From positions 1 to 25,342 of the forward strand of contig JAEZVV010000135.1 of NCBI GenBank assembly GCA_023443095.1: a stretch of 25,342 bases of DNA. The letters run 5' to 3'. Position numbers and translations under genes: made by a program. The notes under the pieces were generated by a model. It ran no database searches and was not told the origin of the DNA. It saw only the letters and a list, made by a program, of their open reading frames with translations. Source of the stretch: Pseudomonadota bacterium (GTDB lineage: Bacteria; Pseudomonadota; Gammaproteobacteria; Burkholderiales; Burkholderiaceae_F). Shown here in pieces: positions 15,670 to 23,194 of the stretch (its first letter is position 1; the number at the start of each line of letters is the position of its first letter).

Positions 15670-15738
15670 ATGAGCCATTTTTCTTTCGATGACCGCGTCG
15701 CGCCCGGGGCGAGCTCGCGGCGGAGGGCCGAGTCCTGA
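15670..15738 (+). CDS. Possible 22-codon leader ORF upstream of rluA
   Basis: An ATG at 15670 opens a 22-codon frame (MSHFSFDDRVAPGASSRRRA, then Glu-Ser and TGA). It follows the ppk2-unit terminator and ends within the presumed translation-start region of rluA. No good ribosome-binding site precedes it. It could be a coupling leader peptide, the remnant of a longer gene, or chance. I do not recognise a family. Confidence 0.2.
   Translation: MSHFSFDDRVAPGASSRRRAES
15722..15737 (+). promoter_or_regulatory. Ribosome-binding site pointing to a CTG start for rluA
   Basis: GGAGGG at 15722-15727 is the only strong ribosome-binding sequence near the rluA start. Counting 7 bases on leads to CTG at 15735, in frame with rluA. 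The GTG at 15759, used for the coordinates of rluA, has no purine-rich site before it. CTG initiation would add the residues MTSPDIEL, which fit the family better. Confidence 0.4.
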
Positions 15739-15758
15739 CTTCGCCCGATATTGAACTG

Positions 15759-16376
15759 GTGTACGCCAACGCCGACCTGGTGGTCATCAACAAACCCGCC
15801 GGCCTGCTCACCGTGCCCGGACGCGGTCCCGACAAGCAGGACTGCGCCCTGGTGCGCTTGCAGCAGCAGTTTCCCGATGCGCTCACCGTGCATAGGCTCG
15901 ACCGCGACACCTCGGGCCTCCTGGTTTTTGCCCGCGGCAAGCTGATGCACCGCCGTCTCAGCATGGACTTTGCGGCGCGCCGAGTTGACAAGCGTTACGA
16001 GGCGCTGGTGAGCGGTGCCCTGGCCGCGCCGGCGGCCGGATGGGGGGAGGTGGACCTGCCCCTGATCGTCGACTGGCCCAACCGACCGCGCCATAGGGTC
16101 GACCACGCCACCGGGAAGCCTTCGCTCACCCGCTACCGCGTGCTCGGTGTCGAGTCGCGGGCGGGCGGACCTTGCACCCGGGTCGAGCTCGAGCCCGTCA
16201 CCGGCCGCACCCACCAGCTGCGGGTCCATATGCTGGCGCTGGGTCATCCGATCGTAGGCGACAGCCTGTACGGCGACCCGGCGACGCTGGCGGCCGAACC
16301 GCGGCTGCTGCTGCAGGCGCGTTTGCTGCGGCTGATCGACTTCGGCCTCGGCTTCGAGCGGCCGCCCGAGTTCTGA
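15759..16376 (+). CDS. rluA: RluA-type dual-specificity RNA pseudouridine synthase
   Basis: A pseudouridine synthase of at least 205 residues. In E. coli, RluA isomerises U746 of 23S rRNA and U32 of several tRNAs. The catalytic motif HRLDRDTSGL is at residues 45-54, with the nucleophile D48. Further segments close to E. coli RluA are NKPAGLLTVPGRG, VDLPLIVDWPNRPRH and TGRTHQLRVHMLALGHPIVGD. The size and the DWPNRP block argue for RluA itself rather than RluC or RluD. The conventional start is GTG 15759, but a CTG at 15735 behind GGAGGG would give a 213-residue protein nearer the family length of about 219. It is convergent with the GNAT gene, 5 bases apart. Confidence 0.92.
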   Translation: MYANADLVVINKPAGLLTVPGRGPDKQDCALVRLQQQFPDALTVHRLDRDTSGLLVFARGKLMHRRLSMDFAARRVDKRYEALVSGALAAPAAGWGEVDLPLIVDWPNRPRHRVDHATGKPSLTRYRVLGVESRAGGPCTRVELEPVTGRTHQLRVHMLALGHPIVGDSLYGDPATLAAEPRLLLQARLLRLIDFGLGFERPPEF

Positions 16377-16381
16377 TCGAC

Positions 16382-16966
16382 TCAGGCCGGCATCCCGGCC
16401 CGCAGCCTTTGTTCGAGCCGGGCCCGGACTTCAGGCCATTCGTCGTCGATGATGCTGAAGCGCACCGAGTTGCGCTTGCGGCCGTCGGGCATGATGCGTT
16501 CGTGCCTGACGATGCCCTCCTGCTTGGCGCCGAGCCTAAGGATGGCCTTGCGCGAGGTCTGGTTGATCTCGTCGGTGGTGAACTGGACCCGTACGCAGCC
16601 GAGCGTTTCGAAGGCATAACTCAGCATCAGGAACTTGGCTTCGGTATTGACGAAGCTTTTCTGCCAGGACTTGGCAATCCAGGTGCTGCCGATCTCGAGC
16701 TTGCGGTTCCGGGGATCGATTTTCCAGAAGCGGGTCGAACCGACGACCTGGGCGCCGTGGCGCACTTCGGTCACGAAGGGCAGCACGGTGCCGGCGGCGC
16801 GGCCATCGAGCGCGGCCTGGATGTAGCTGTCGACGGTGGTCGCCGAAGGCACCACGGTGAAAGGCAGCTGCCACAGTTCGCCGTCACTGGCGGCGGCAAG
16901 CAGGGCGGCGGCGTCGCTGGCTTGCAGCGGCCGCAGGCGGATCCGCGGACCGAGTAGGGCTTGCAC
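16382..16966 (-). CDS. GNAT family N-acetyltransferase (RimJ/RimL-like)
   Basis: A 194-residue acetyl-CoA-dependent acetyltransferase of the RimJ/RimL-like branch of the GNAT superfamily. It opens with GPRIRLRPLQASDAAAL. The central strand VVGSTRFWKIDPRNRKLEIGSTWIAKSWQ (in pieces, residues about 74-102) and VQFTTDEINQTSRKAILRLGAKQEG match motifs A and B, where Asn-Thr-Ser-Arg-Lys lies in the acetyl-CoA region. The closing segment KRNSVRFSIIDDEWPEV is typical. The substrate is not predictable; proteins, aminoglycosides and small amines are all seen in the group. The start is GTG at 16966 with no clear ribosome site, so it is less certain. It stands apart from the permease unit, which ends at the terminator at 17086-17120. 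Confidence 0.87.
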   Translation of the reverse strand: MQALLGPRIRLRPLQASDAAALLAAASDGELWQLPFTVVPSATTVDSYIQAALDGRAAGTVLPFVTEVRHGAQVVGSTRFWKIDPRNRKLEIGSTWIAKSWQKSFVNTEAKFLMLSYAFETLGCVRVQFTTDEINQTSRKAILRLGAKQEGIVRHERIMPDGRKRNSVRFSIIDDEWPEVRARLEQRLRAGMPA

Positions 16967-17085
16967 GGGGAGGCCAAAAGAAGGGCGATGCCTCCACCTT
17001 AGCGCCGGCGCGGGGCCAAGCCGGCCGCCGGGCGAGCCGAGGCGCCGCGTTTTTTGATCTGCCGCATCGATGCTGCGGGGACCCG

Positions 17086-17120
17086 AAAAAAAGCCCCCTG
17101 GGCCGGCAGGCGCAAGGGGC
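17086..17120 (-). terminator. Rho-independent terminator after the amino-acid permease
   Basis: Read on the minus strand, GCCCCT and AGGGGGC (plus-strand 17115-17120 and 17093-17099) form a GC-rich stem, followed by seven T residues (plus-strand A-run 17086-17092). It starts 20 bases past the permease stop codon and closes the CBS-PEBP-permease unit. Confidence 0.8.
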
Positions 17121-17140
17121 GGGGCCGGGGCTGCTTGGGC

Positions 17141-18568
17141 TCAGACCTTGACGTGCCCCATCGCAAACAGCAGCACGGCGACGATTCCCAGGACGGCCAG
17201 GGTGATGGCGAGAGCGCTTTCGCGTTTGGTGAAGGCGGGGGTGCCGGGCGCGCGCTCCTGGCGGGCGCGCTGGAATACCGGCATGCCGAGCGCATAAAAG
17301 ACGCAGGCGAGCAGCAGCATCGCCAGGCCGGCGGCGTAAAGCAGCCACACCGCGTAGACCGAAGCGCCCAGGCCGATCAGCAGCGCCTGCCGGCGCGGCA
17401 CCGCGGGAGCGCCGGGCTCGGCCGGCAGGAAAGCGAGCTTGAGCAAGTAGGCCGCGCTCGCCAGGTAAGGCGGCAGGATCATCACGCCGACCACCGTGAT
17501 CAGGAAGATCCAGGCATTGTCGGCAAAGGTGGCAAGCACCAGCATCGCCTGCATCACGCAGGCGGTGATGAGCAGGGCGGCGGCGGGCGCGCCGCGCGAG
17601 TTGGTGCGGCCGAAAATGGCGGGGAAGCCGCCGTCGCGCCCGGCGACGTAGGGCACTTCGACCGTCATGATGGTCCAGGCGAGCCAGGCGCCGAGCACCG
17701 ACACCAGCACGGCCAGATTGACCAGGGTTGCGCCCCAGCCGCCCACCAGGCTGCCCATCAGATAGGCCGCCGACGGGTCCTTGAGCCCGGCCAGCGTAGC
17801 CCGTTCGGCCACGCCGAAAGACGACAGCGACACCAGGGCGTAGAGCGTGAAGGCGAGCGCAAAGCCGATCATGGTGGCTAGGCCCACCATGCGGGTGTTC
17901 TTGGCGCGGCCCGAGACCACGACCGCGCCTTCGATGCCGATGAAGGCCCACAGGGTGACGATCATGGTGCTCTTGACCTGGTCGAAGATCGAACCCAGCT
18001 TGTCCTGCGTGCCCCACAGGTCGACCTCGAACTTCTGCGGTTCGAAGGCTCCGACCAGCACCACCACGATGAAGATCAGGGGGATCAGCTTGGCGGCGGT
18101 GACCACGACGTTGAGGCGCGCCGCGTCGGTCACGCCCCGCAGCACGATCAGGGTCATGCCCCAGATCACGAAGGAACCGATGGCGAATGCCGGCCAGCTC
18201 TTGGTGTCGGCGAAAGCGGGATGGAAATAGCCCGCGATCGAGCCCACCAGGACCGCGAAGGCAACGTTGGAAAACGCCGCCGACAGCCAGTAGCCCCAGG
18301 CCATCTCGAAGCCGACGAAGCGGCCAAAGCCGGCTTCGGCGTAGGTGTAGACCCCGCCCGAGAGTTCGGGGCGGGCGTTGGCAAGCAGGCGGAAGGCGTT
18401 GGCGATCAAGGCCATGCCGACGAAGGTCACCGCCCAGCCGATCAGCACTGCCCCGGCCGAAGCGCTCTGCGCCATGTTGGAGGGCAGGTTGAAGACCCCG
18501 CTGCCTATCATCGATCCGGCGACCATGCCGGTCAGGCCGAGCAGGCCGAGTTTGCGAACGTCCTTCAC
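17141..18568 (-). CDS. APC superfamily basic amino acid antiporter (ArcD/LysI-like)
   Basis: A 475-residue inner-membrane transporter of the amino acid-polyamine-organocation superfamily, with about 12 hydrophobic segments. The first helix carries the family motif GSMIGSGVFNLPSNMA (residues 18-33), close to arginine/ornithine and lysine antiporters of the APA branch. The sixth-helix segment IVTLWAFIGIEGAVVVSGRAKN is also typical of that branch. Substrate choice (arginine/ornithine, lysine or another) cannot be settled by eye. The GTG start at 18568 has AGGA about 6 bases ahead. It lies 46 bases after the PEBP gene on the same strand, and a good terminator follows. No arginine deiminase genes are present in the window to support an ArcD role. 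Confidence 0.88.
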   Translation of the reverse strand: MKDVRKLGLLGLTGMVAGSMIGSGVFNLPSNMAQSASAGAVLIGWAVTFVGMALIANAFRLLANARPELSGGVYTYAEAGFGRFVGFEMAWGYWLSAAFSNVAFAVLVGSIAGYFHPAFADTKSWPAFAIGSFVIWGMTLIVLRGVTDAARLNVVVTAAKLIPLIFIVVVLVGAFEPQKFEVDLWGTQDKLGSIFDQVKSTMIVTLWAFIGIEGAVVVSGRAKNTRMVGLATMIGFALAFTLYALVSLSSFGVAERATLAGLKDPSAAYLMGSLVGGWGATLVNLAVLVSVLGAWLAWTIMTVEVPYVAGRDGGFPAIFGRTNSRGAPAAALLITACVMQAMLVLATFADNAWIFLITVVGVMILPPYLASAAYLLKLAFLPAEPGAPAVPRRQALLIGLGASVYAVWLLYAAGLAMLLLACVFYALGMPVFQRARQERAPGTPAFTKRESALAITLAVLGIVAVLLFAMGHVKV

Positions 18569-18614
18569 GAGGGTTCCTGGAGCAGAAAAAGACGAAGGGC
18601 CGGGGCGAGAGTGC

Positions 18615-19082
18615 CTAGCGGCCCTGCAGTTGGTAGGTGCCCATCAGACTGGCCTGGGCGAGGATGTGGCCCTGCATCGCGGTATCGATCTGGGCGCGGG
18701 TGGGGTGGCCTGGCAGCTCGAGCCGGGTGTCGAGCGCGTAGAGCCGGAAGTAATAGCGATGGCGGCCGATCGGCGGTTTGGGGCCGTGCCAATCGGTAGT
18801 GTGGCGGTCGTTCGTGCCGTGGCCGGTGCCGGGCGGGAAGGACTTGGTACCTTCGGCCAAGCCGCCGTCGACCGGGGGCAGGTTGAACAGCAGCCAGTGA
18901 ACCCAGGTCATGCGGGGGGCGGCCGGGTCCGGGGCGTCGGGGTCGTCAACGATCAGCACCAGGCTCTGGGCCTGTGCCGGCACGCCGCTCCAGGCCAGTG
19001 CCGGCGACAGGTCTTCGCCCTCCTGGGTGTGGCGGCGTGGAATCTCGCTGCCTTCGGCAAACGCGGATGCAACGAGTTTCAC
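18615..19082 (-). CDS. YbhB/YbcL family PEBP (Raf kinase inhibitor-like) protein
   Basis: A 155-residue protein of the phosphatidylethanolamine-binding protein family, bacterial YbhB/YbcL type. The ligand-pocket motifs are visible: DDPDAPDP (residues 46-53), TWVHWLLFNLP (H62), and GPKPPIGRHRYYFRLYALD (100-118). Length matches YbhB. No signal peptide is seen, so it should be cytosolic. Bacterial members have no well-defined role. The GTG start is supported by GGGAGG 5 bases upstream. It lies between a CBS-domain gene and an amino-acid permease on one strand with short gaps. Confidence 0.92.
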   Translation of the reverse strand: MKLVASAFAEGSEIPRRHTQEGEDLSPALAWSGVPAQAQSLVLIVDDPDAPDPAAPRMTWVHWLLFNLPPVDGGLAEGTKSFPPGTGHGTNDRHTTDWHGPKPPIGRHRYYFRLYALDTRLELPGHPTRAQIDTAMQGHILAQASLMGTYQLQGR

Positions 19083-19106
19083 GGCCGCCTCCCGGGGCGA
19101 ATCGAC

Positions 19107-19562
19107 TTAAGGACGGGTTTCGGTTTCGCGGGTGTGCGAGGCCTTGATCGCCCGCACCAGGCTGTCGAGTTCCATCGACAGTTCTTCCAGCAGGTTGGAA
19201 CTGGTGACGATGCCGCTCAGCTTGCCTTCGGCATTGACCACCGGCAGACGGCGCACGCCGCGCTCGCGCAGACGGGCGAGCGCGTCGATCACGTTTTCGT
19301 CTTCCTGGGCCACGGCCACCGGCGTCGTCATCACTTCGCCCACCGTCAGCGTCAGCGGATCCAGGCCTTGCGCCAGGACTTCGATCGCGAGGTCGCGGTC
19401 GGTGATGATGCCGACGGGCACGTTCTGTCCGTCGACCACCACCAGGCTGCCGACGTGTTTGCGGCGCATCACCAGTGCACAGTCCTTGACGGTGAGGTCG
19501 GCGGTAATCGACTCGACTTCGTGAACGGCCATGTCGACCACTTTCATGGAGCGTGCTCTCAT
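19107..19562 (-). CDS. Tandem CBS-domain protein
   Basis: A 151-residue cytosolic protein made almost wholly of two CBS domains (about residues 11-68 and 78-135), which normally bind adenine nucleotides and sense energy state. The domains show VGSLVVVDGQNVPVGIITDRDLA and VRRLPVVNAEGKLSGIVTSSNLL. The C-terminal tail of about 20 residues (LVRAIKASHTRETETRP) is charged. The ATG at 19562 is preferred over 19547 because AAGGAA lies about 8 bases before it. It heads the CBS-PEBP-permease group. Stand-alone CBS pairs usually regulate a partner, possibly the permease here, but this is inference. The roughly 200 bases upstream hold a weakly AT-rich stretch but no clear promoter motif. Confidence 0.92.
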   Translation of the reverse strand: MRARSMKVVDMAVHEVESITADLTVKDCALVMRRKHVGSLVVVDGQNVPVGIITDRDLAIEVLAQGLDPLTLTVGEVMTTPVAVAQEDENVIDALARLRERGVRRLPVVNAEGKLSGIVTSSNLLEELSMELDSLVRAIKASHTRETETRP

Positions 19563-19767
19563 TTTTTATTTCCTTGCTGAAGCGAATTCTTGAGCGCGAA
19601 TCTTAGGGGCGCCGGCTTGCTCTTCGGCTCGCGGGTGCGCGCTTCGGTTCCTGGGGATTACACCAGCAACCGTTCGTCGCCTGGGGTTAGTGGGTAAACC
19701 GGCCCGGGCGCCCGGGCGACATTGTCGACCTTATCGCGGGCGTCTGCTGAGACGCGTGGCCGGCAGG

Positions 19768-20190
19768 TCAGTCGTGAACGGCGGGCTCAAAAAGCTGGGA
19801 CGGCTGGCTCATCGCCTTGAACTCGAGCGCGTGGCGGCTCGGGTCCCGCACGAAAAACGTGCCTTGTTCGCGCGGACTGCCGGCATAACGGACCTGGGGT
19901 TCGAGCACGAAGGCGACGCCGGCGGCGCGCAGCCGCTCGGCCAGAGCCCGCCACTCGGGCATGGCCATCACCACCCCGAAGTGCGGCATCGGCACCGCCT
20001 GGCCGTCGACCGTGCCGGCGCCGCTGTCGCCACCGGGGGCGCCGCGATGGAGCGAGAGCTGATGGCCGAAAAAATCGAAATCGACCCAGTCCGGCGCGCA
20101 AGCGGCTTCGGTGCAGCCGAGCACGCGGCCATAGAAATCGCGTGTCGCGGCAAGGTCGCTCACGTGCAGGGAGAGGTGGAAGGCAGGCAT
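19768..20190 (-). CDS. VOC family (glyoxalase/dioxygenase fold) protein
   Basis: A 140-residue single-module protein of the vicinal-oxygen-chelate superfamily. It starts FHLSLHVSDLAATRDFYGRVLGC, a standard first beta-alpha unit, and ends with FFVRDPSRHALEFKAM, a standard last strand. Candidate metal ligands are H9, H70 (MPHFGVV) and E123. Such a set fits a metal-dependent enzyme, but lyase, dioxygenase and resistance-protein roles cannot be told apart. The frame is open to 20247, yet the ATG at 20190 gives the usual short N-terminus. It is on the same strand as the porin operon but separated from it by about 120 bases and a strong hairpin, so it is probably independent. Confidence 0.88.
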   Translation of the reverse strand: MPAFHLSLHVSDLAATRDFYGRVLGCTEAACAPDWVDFDFFGHQLSLHRGAPGGDSGAGTVDGQAVPMPHFGVVMAMPEWRALAERLRAAGVAFVLEPQVRYAGSPREQGTFFVRDPSRHALEFKAMSQPSQLFEPAVHD

Positions 20191-20263
20191 CGATCCGCTC
20201 GCTCGGGAGAAAGCGGCGATTGTCGCCGCCCGGCGCGCCTTTGACACGGGTGGGGGAAGGAAC

Positions 20264-20288
20264 CCGCGGCCGGGTGGGCCGGCCGCGG
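20264..20288 (-). terminator. Strong GC hairpin after the porin gene
   Basis: CCGCGGCC at 20264-20271 pairs perfectly with GGCCGCGG at 20281-20288 around a 9-base loop. It lies 20 bases past the porin stop codon. Only a weak T-containing stretch follows on the minus strand, so it could be a terminator or a 3'-end stabilising hairpin of the lyase-porin transcript. Confidence 0.5.
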
Positions 20289-20308
20289 TCTGGGGCTTGG
20301 CCCGGCGT

Positions 20309-21388
20309 TTAGAAGCTGTGGGTCAGGCCCACGGTGAAGGTGCTGCGGTTGACGTCGCCGCGCTCGTCCGACATCACGTATCCGTCCTGGCGGTCGGCGT
20401 CGAGCGATTTTCCGCCCACCGAGTGAGTCGCCACGCCCCAGGCGATGGTGCGCTTGCTCAGGTTGTAGGAATAACCCAGCGACCACACCGTGCGCTCGGC
20501 CGCGAACGTGCCGGCGGCCAGGCTGCGGTCCTTGCCGTCGAGGTATTGCCAGGATGCGCGGACCAGGCCGCCCGCGAGCGGTGCGGTCAGGCCGAGCAGC
20601 CAGGTGTCGGAATCGCTTGCCTCGCCGTAGCTGGTGTAGCTGTCGGCGCGGGAGTACGCAAAAAACGGCTTGGCCGGGCCGAAGTCGTAGTTGATCGCGG
20701 CCTTGAGCACCTTCTCGTCTTCGCCCGTGCCGTTGGCGGCGAGCTTGGTTTCATAAATCAGCGCCGACCACAGCTTGCCGACCGCGTAATTGGCGCCGAT
20801 CGCCGCAAAGCGCGGGTTGTTGCCGGTGCCAGGCTGTTCGGCGCCGTCCATCGAGAACGAATACATCGCCGAAGCGGTCAGCCCGCGGTAAGCGTTCGAG
20901 CGAGCGACCACGGCGTTGTCCATGGTCCAGTAGTTGGCGAAGGTCACCATGCCGGCGTCGCCGTAACCGCCTTCGAAAGGATCGGCCTGCCAGAACATGT
21001 CGAAATTGCCCGCGGTCGATCCGAGCGCGCCGAAGCGGCCGAAAGCGACGGTGCCGAGCGAGTTCTGCAGGCCGAGGTAGGCCTGGCGATTGAAGATGCG
21101 GTCGCTCGAGGCGAGCTTGCCGGTGTCGAGCTGGAAGCCGTTTTCGAGGGTGAAGACGAGCTTGTTGCCGCCGCCCAGGTCCTCCGAGCCGCGCAGCCCG
21201 ACGCGGTTGCCCCAGTTGAAGTTGGAGACCAGGCCGAAGCTCGAATCCTGTTTCACGCCGTCGATGTCGGCGCGCTGGATCGATTGCACGCCGCCGTCGA
21301 GTACGCCGTAGAGCTCGACCTTGGTCTGGGCGCCGGCCGTGCCGGCATAGAGGCCCGCGAGTGCGAGCGCGATGAGAGTCTTGTTCAT
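20309..21388 (-). CDS. Betaproteobacterial trimeric porin (Gram-negative porin family 4 type)
   Basis: A 359-residue outer-membrane porin of the type found throughout Burkholderiales and Rhodocyclales. The signal peptide is MNKTLIALALAGLYAGTAGA. The mature start QTKVELYGVLDGGVQS and the segment NRVGLRGSEDLGGGNKLVFTLENGF are diagnostic, as is the terminal Phe (TFTVGLTHSF). Length fits a 16-stranded barrel. It starts 46 bases after the lyase stop codon on the same strand, without a terminator between, so it is probably the last gene of the reductase-cytochrome-lyase operon. That context suggests a channel for the lyase substrate or for release of the product. Pore specificity cannot be read directly. 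Confidence 0.93.
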   Translation of the reverse strand: MNKTLIALALAGLYAGTAGAQTKVELYGVLDGGVQSIQRADIDGVKQDSSFGLVSNFNWGNRVGLRGSEDLGGGNKLVFTLENGFQLDTGKLASSDRIFNRQAYLGLQNSLGTVAFGRFGALGSTAGNFDMFWQADPFEGGYGDAGMVTFANYWTMDNAVVARSNAYRGLTASAMYSFSMDGAEQPGTGNNPRFAAIGANYAVGKLWSALIYETKLAANGTGEDEKVLKAAINYDFGPAKPFFAYSRADSYTSYGEASDSDTWLLGLTAPLAGGLVRASWQYLDGKDRSLAAGTFAAERTVWSLGYSYNLSKRTIAWGVATHSVGGKSLDADRQDGYVMSDERGDVNRSTFTVGLTHSF

Positions 21389-21434
21389 GAGTATCTCGGG
21401 AGAGCGGGGGCTGGGCGCCCCCGCTGGAGACGCA

Positions 21435-23096
21435 TCAAGGCGTCGGGAGGGTCTGGACGAAGAGGATCGAGGCCGCGATGTCGGGCGTGAAGATGCGGTC
21501 CTTCTTCACGAAGGCGACCTTCTCGCGGTAGGCGCGGAACATCGCCTGGGTCGATTTCGACAGCGCCAGCGTCGGCGCTTGTGCCAGGCGCAGGTCGATC
21601 GCCTGGGCGGCGTGCAGCATTTCCAGGCCGTAGATCGCGGCGAGGTTGTCGGCAACCCGGTGCAGGCGGCGTGCGGCGGCGTCGTTGTTGGTGCCGATGT
21701 CCTCGATGTTGCCGGCCACCGGCATCACGTCGAGCGAGACCGGGTTAGCGAGGTCGACGTTTTCCGCATGCAGGGCGACGAAGGGCTTCTGGATCGCGCC
21801 GAAAGCGTGGCCGGCATTGCCCGGCGCGGCCAGGAAACGCGGCAGCTTGGTGAAGCCGTCGTCCGACAGGTGCAGGGTGCGCTGGACGCTGGTGGCCGAA
21901 GCGTGGGCCAGGGCCAGCGTCAGGCGCTGCACGGCGAGCGCCACCGGCAGGATCTCGAAGTTGGCGCTGGGGAAGATGCCGCCCTTAGCGCCCGCGGTGT
22001 CGACGAAATACATCGCGACCTGGCTCTGGTCGCTATATGCGCGGTCGGCGTCGAGCACGGTGGCGGGGTTGTCGTCCGAGCTGTTGATCTGCACCAACAG
22101 CATCTGCTCGGCGTCGCGCAGCGCGCGTTCCATTTCGGCGATCACGTAGACCTGGTCGCGGAACGAAAGCGGGTCCTGCAGCGCGCGTTGCGGGTGGCGC
22201 ACCCACAGATACGAGCCAGCCAGGGTGTCGCGCAGCGTCTTGGCCGATTCGGCCAGGCCGGGGAAGGGGCGCACGCCGATGGTCTGCGGCAGGAAGGGGG
22301 CGACGTTGCCGTTCAGGGCTTCGAGGCTGAGCGCGTAGACCTTCGGGGTGGCGCGTATGACCTGGCGCGCGGCGAGCACGGCGTTGATCGCCTGCGCCAC
22401 CGAGGGCGCGTTGGTCGAGAGGATGGCGAGGCCGTCCTTGCCCTGGATGTCGAGCGGCTTGAGCCCGGCGATGCGCAGGGCTTCCGCGCCGCTCACCGTC
22501 TTGCCGTCGATCCGGGCCTGCCATTCGCCGACCATCACCGCGCCGATGTGCGAGGCGATCGTGATGTCGCCTTCGCCTACCGTGCCACGCGCCGGCACCA
22601 CCGGGGTCAGCCCGCGGTTGAGAAAACGCTGGTAGAGCTCGGCCACGTAGGGCTGGGAGCCGGTCTGGCCGTTGAGCAAGGTGTTGAGGCGAACCACCAT
22701 GGTCATGCGCACCAGGGCCTCGTCCATCATCGGGCCCACGCCGGCCGAGTGCGACAGGATCATCGCCTGGTTGAAGGCCTTGGACGCCTTCAGCACCGCC
22801 GGGCTCAGCTCGCCCTTCGAATCGAACAGGGCGTGGTCCTTGTTGAGGCCGACGCCGACGGTCAAGCCGTAGACCGGGGTGCCGCCCTTGGCGGCTTCGA
22901 GCACCAGGGTGTAGGACTTCTTCAGCTTCTCGAGCGCGGCCGGGGCGATCTTCACGTCGGCTTCGCCCTGGGCGACGCTGCGCGCTTGCTCGAGGCTGAG
23001 GTGGCTGCCGTTGAGCACAACCGTGGGTTTGGCATGGGCGATCGAAATGCTGGCGATCAGCATCACGATCGATACAACGAACTTCGATTGAGACAT
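21435..23096 (-). CDS. Exported HAL/PAL-fold lyase lacking the MIO triad (ergothionase-like?)
   Basis: A 553-residue protein with a Sec signal peptide (cleavage probably after AHA, residue 22) and the fold of histidine/phenylalanine ammonia-lyases. Conserved parts include VYGLTVGVG (Y76), LSHSAGVG (H116), LQDPLSFRDQV (R313), SANFEILPVA (F380), ENVDLANPVSLD and AGNIEDIGTN (E465). Canonical enzymes carry GSVGASGDLAPLAH, whose Ala-Ser-Gly forms the MIO cofactor. Here residues 171-178 read GTVGEGDI, so the triad is absent. The Tyr of the usual QDPYSLR motif is Leu310. Ergothionase of Treponema denticola is, to my knowledge, a MIO-independent member that eliminates trimethylamine, so a related reaction is a reasonable guess. 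Cytosolic location is normal for HAL, so export is unusual. Start 23108 is possible, but 23096 has the better-placed GGA. The neighbours are a tetraheme cytochrome and a periplasmic reductase. Confidence 0.88.
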   Translation of the reverse strand: MSQSKFVVSIVMLIASISIAHAKPTVVLNGSHLSLEQARSVAQGEADVKIAPAALEKLKKSYTLVLEAAKGGTPVYGLTVGVGLNKDHALFDSKGELSPAVLKASKAFNQAMILSHSAGVGPMMDEALVRMTMVVRLNTLLNGQTGSQPYVAELYQRFLNRGLTPVVPARGTVGEGDITIASHIGAVMVGEWQARIDGKTVSGAEALRIAGLKPLDIQGKDGLAILSTNAPSVAQAINAVLAARQVIRATPKVYALSLEALNGNVAPFLPQTIGVRPFPGLAESAKTLRDTLAGSYLWVRHPQRALQDPLSFRDQVYVIAEMERALRDAEQMLLVQINSSDDNPATVLDADRAYSDQSQVAMYFVDTAGAKGGIFPSANFEILPVALAVQRLTLALAHASATSVQRTLHLSDDGFTKLPRFLAAPGNAGHAFGAIQKPFVALHAENVDLANPVSLDVMPVAGNIEDIGTNNDAAARRLHRVADNLAAIYGLEMLHAAQAIDLRLAQAPTLALSKSTQAMFRAYREKVAFVKKDRIFTPDIAASILFVQTLPTP

Positions 23097-23194
23097 GGTG
23101 TTTTCCATCCTGTTGGAGAAAGCGTGGGCGGTGGCGATCTGCGTCGCCTTGCGCCCGACGGACCGCGCCCGGCGGCGCAGCCCGAATCCGGTGT

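Noticed and set aside
21435..23096. Calling the lyase hutH (histidine ammonia-lyase)
   Set aside because: The MIO triad is absent, a signal peptide is present and no other hut genes are in the window.
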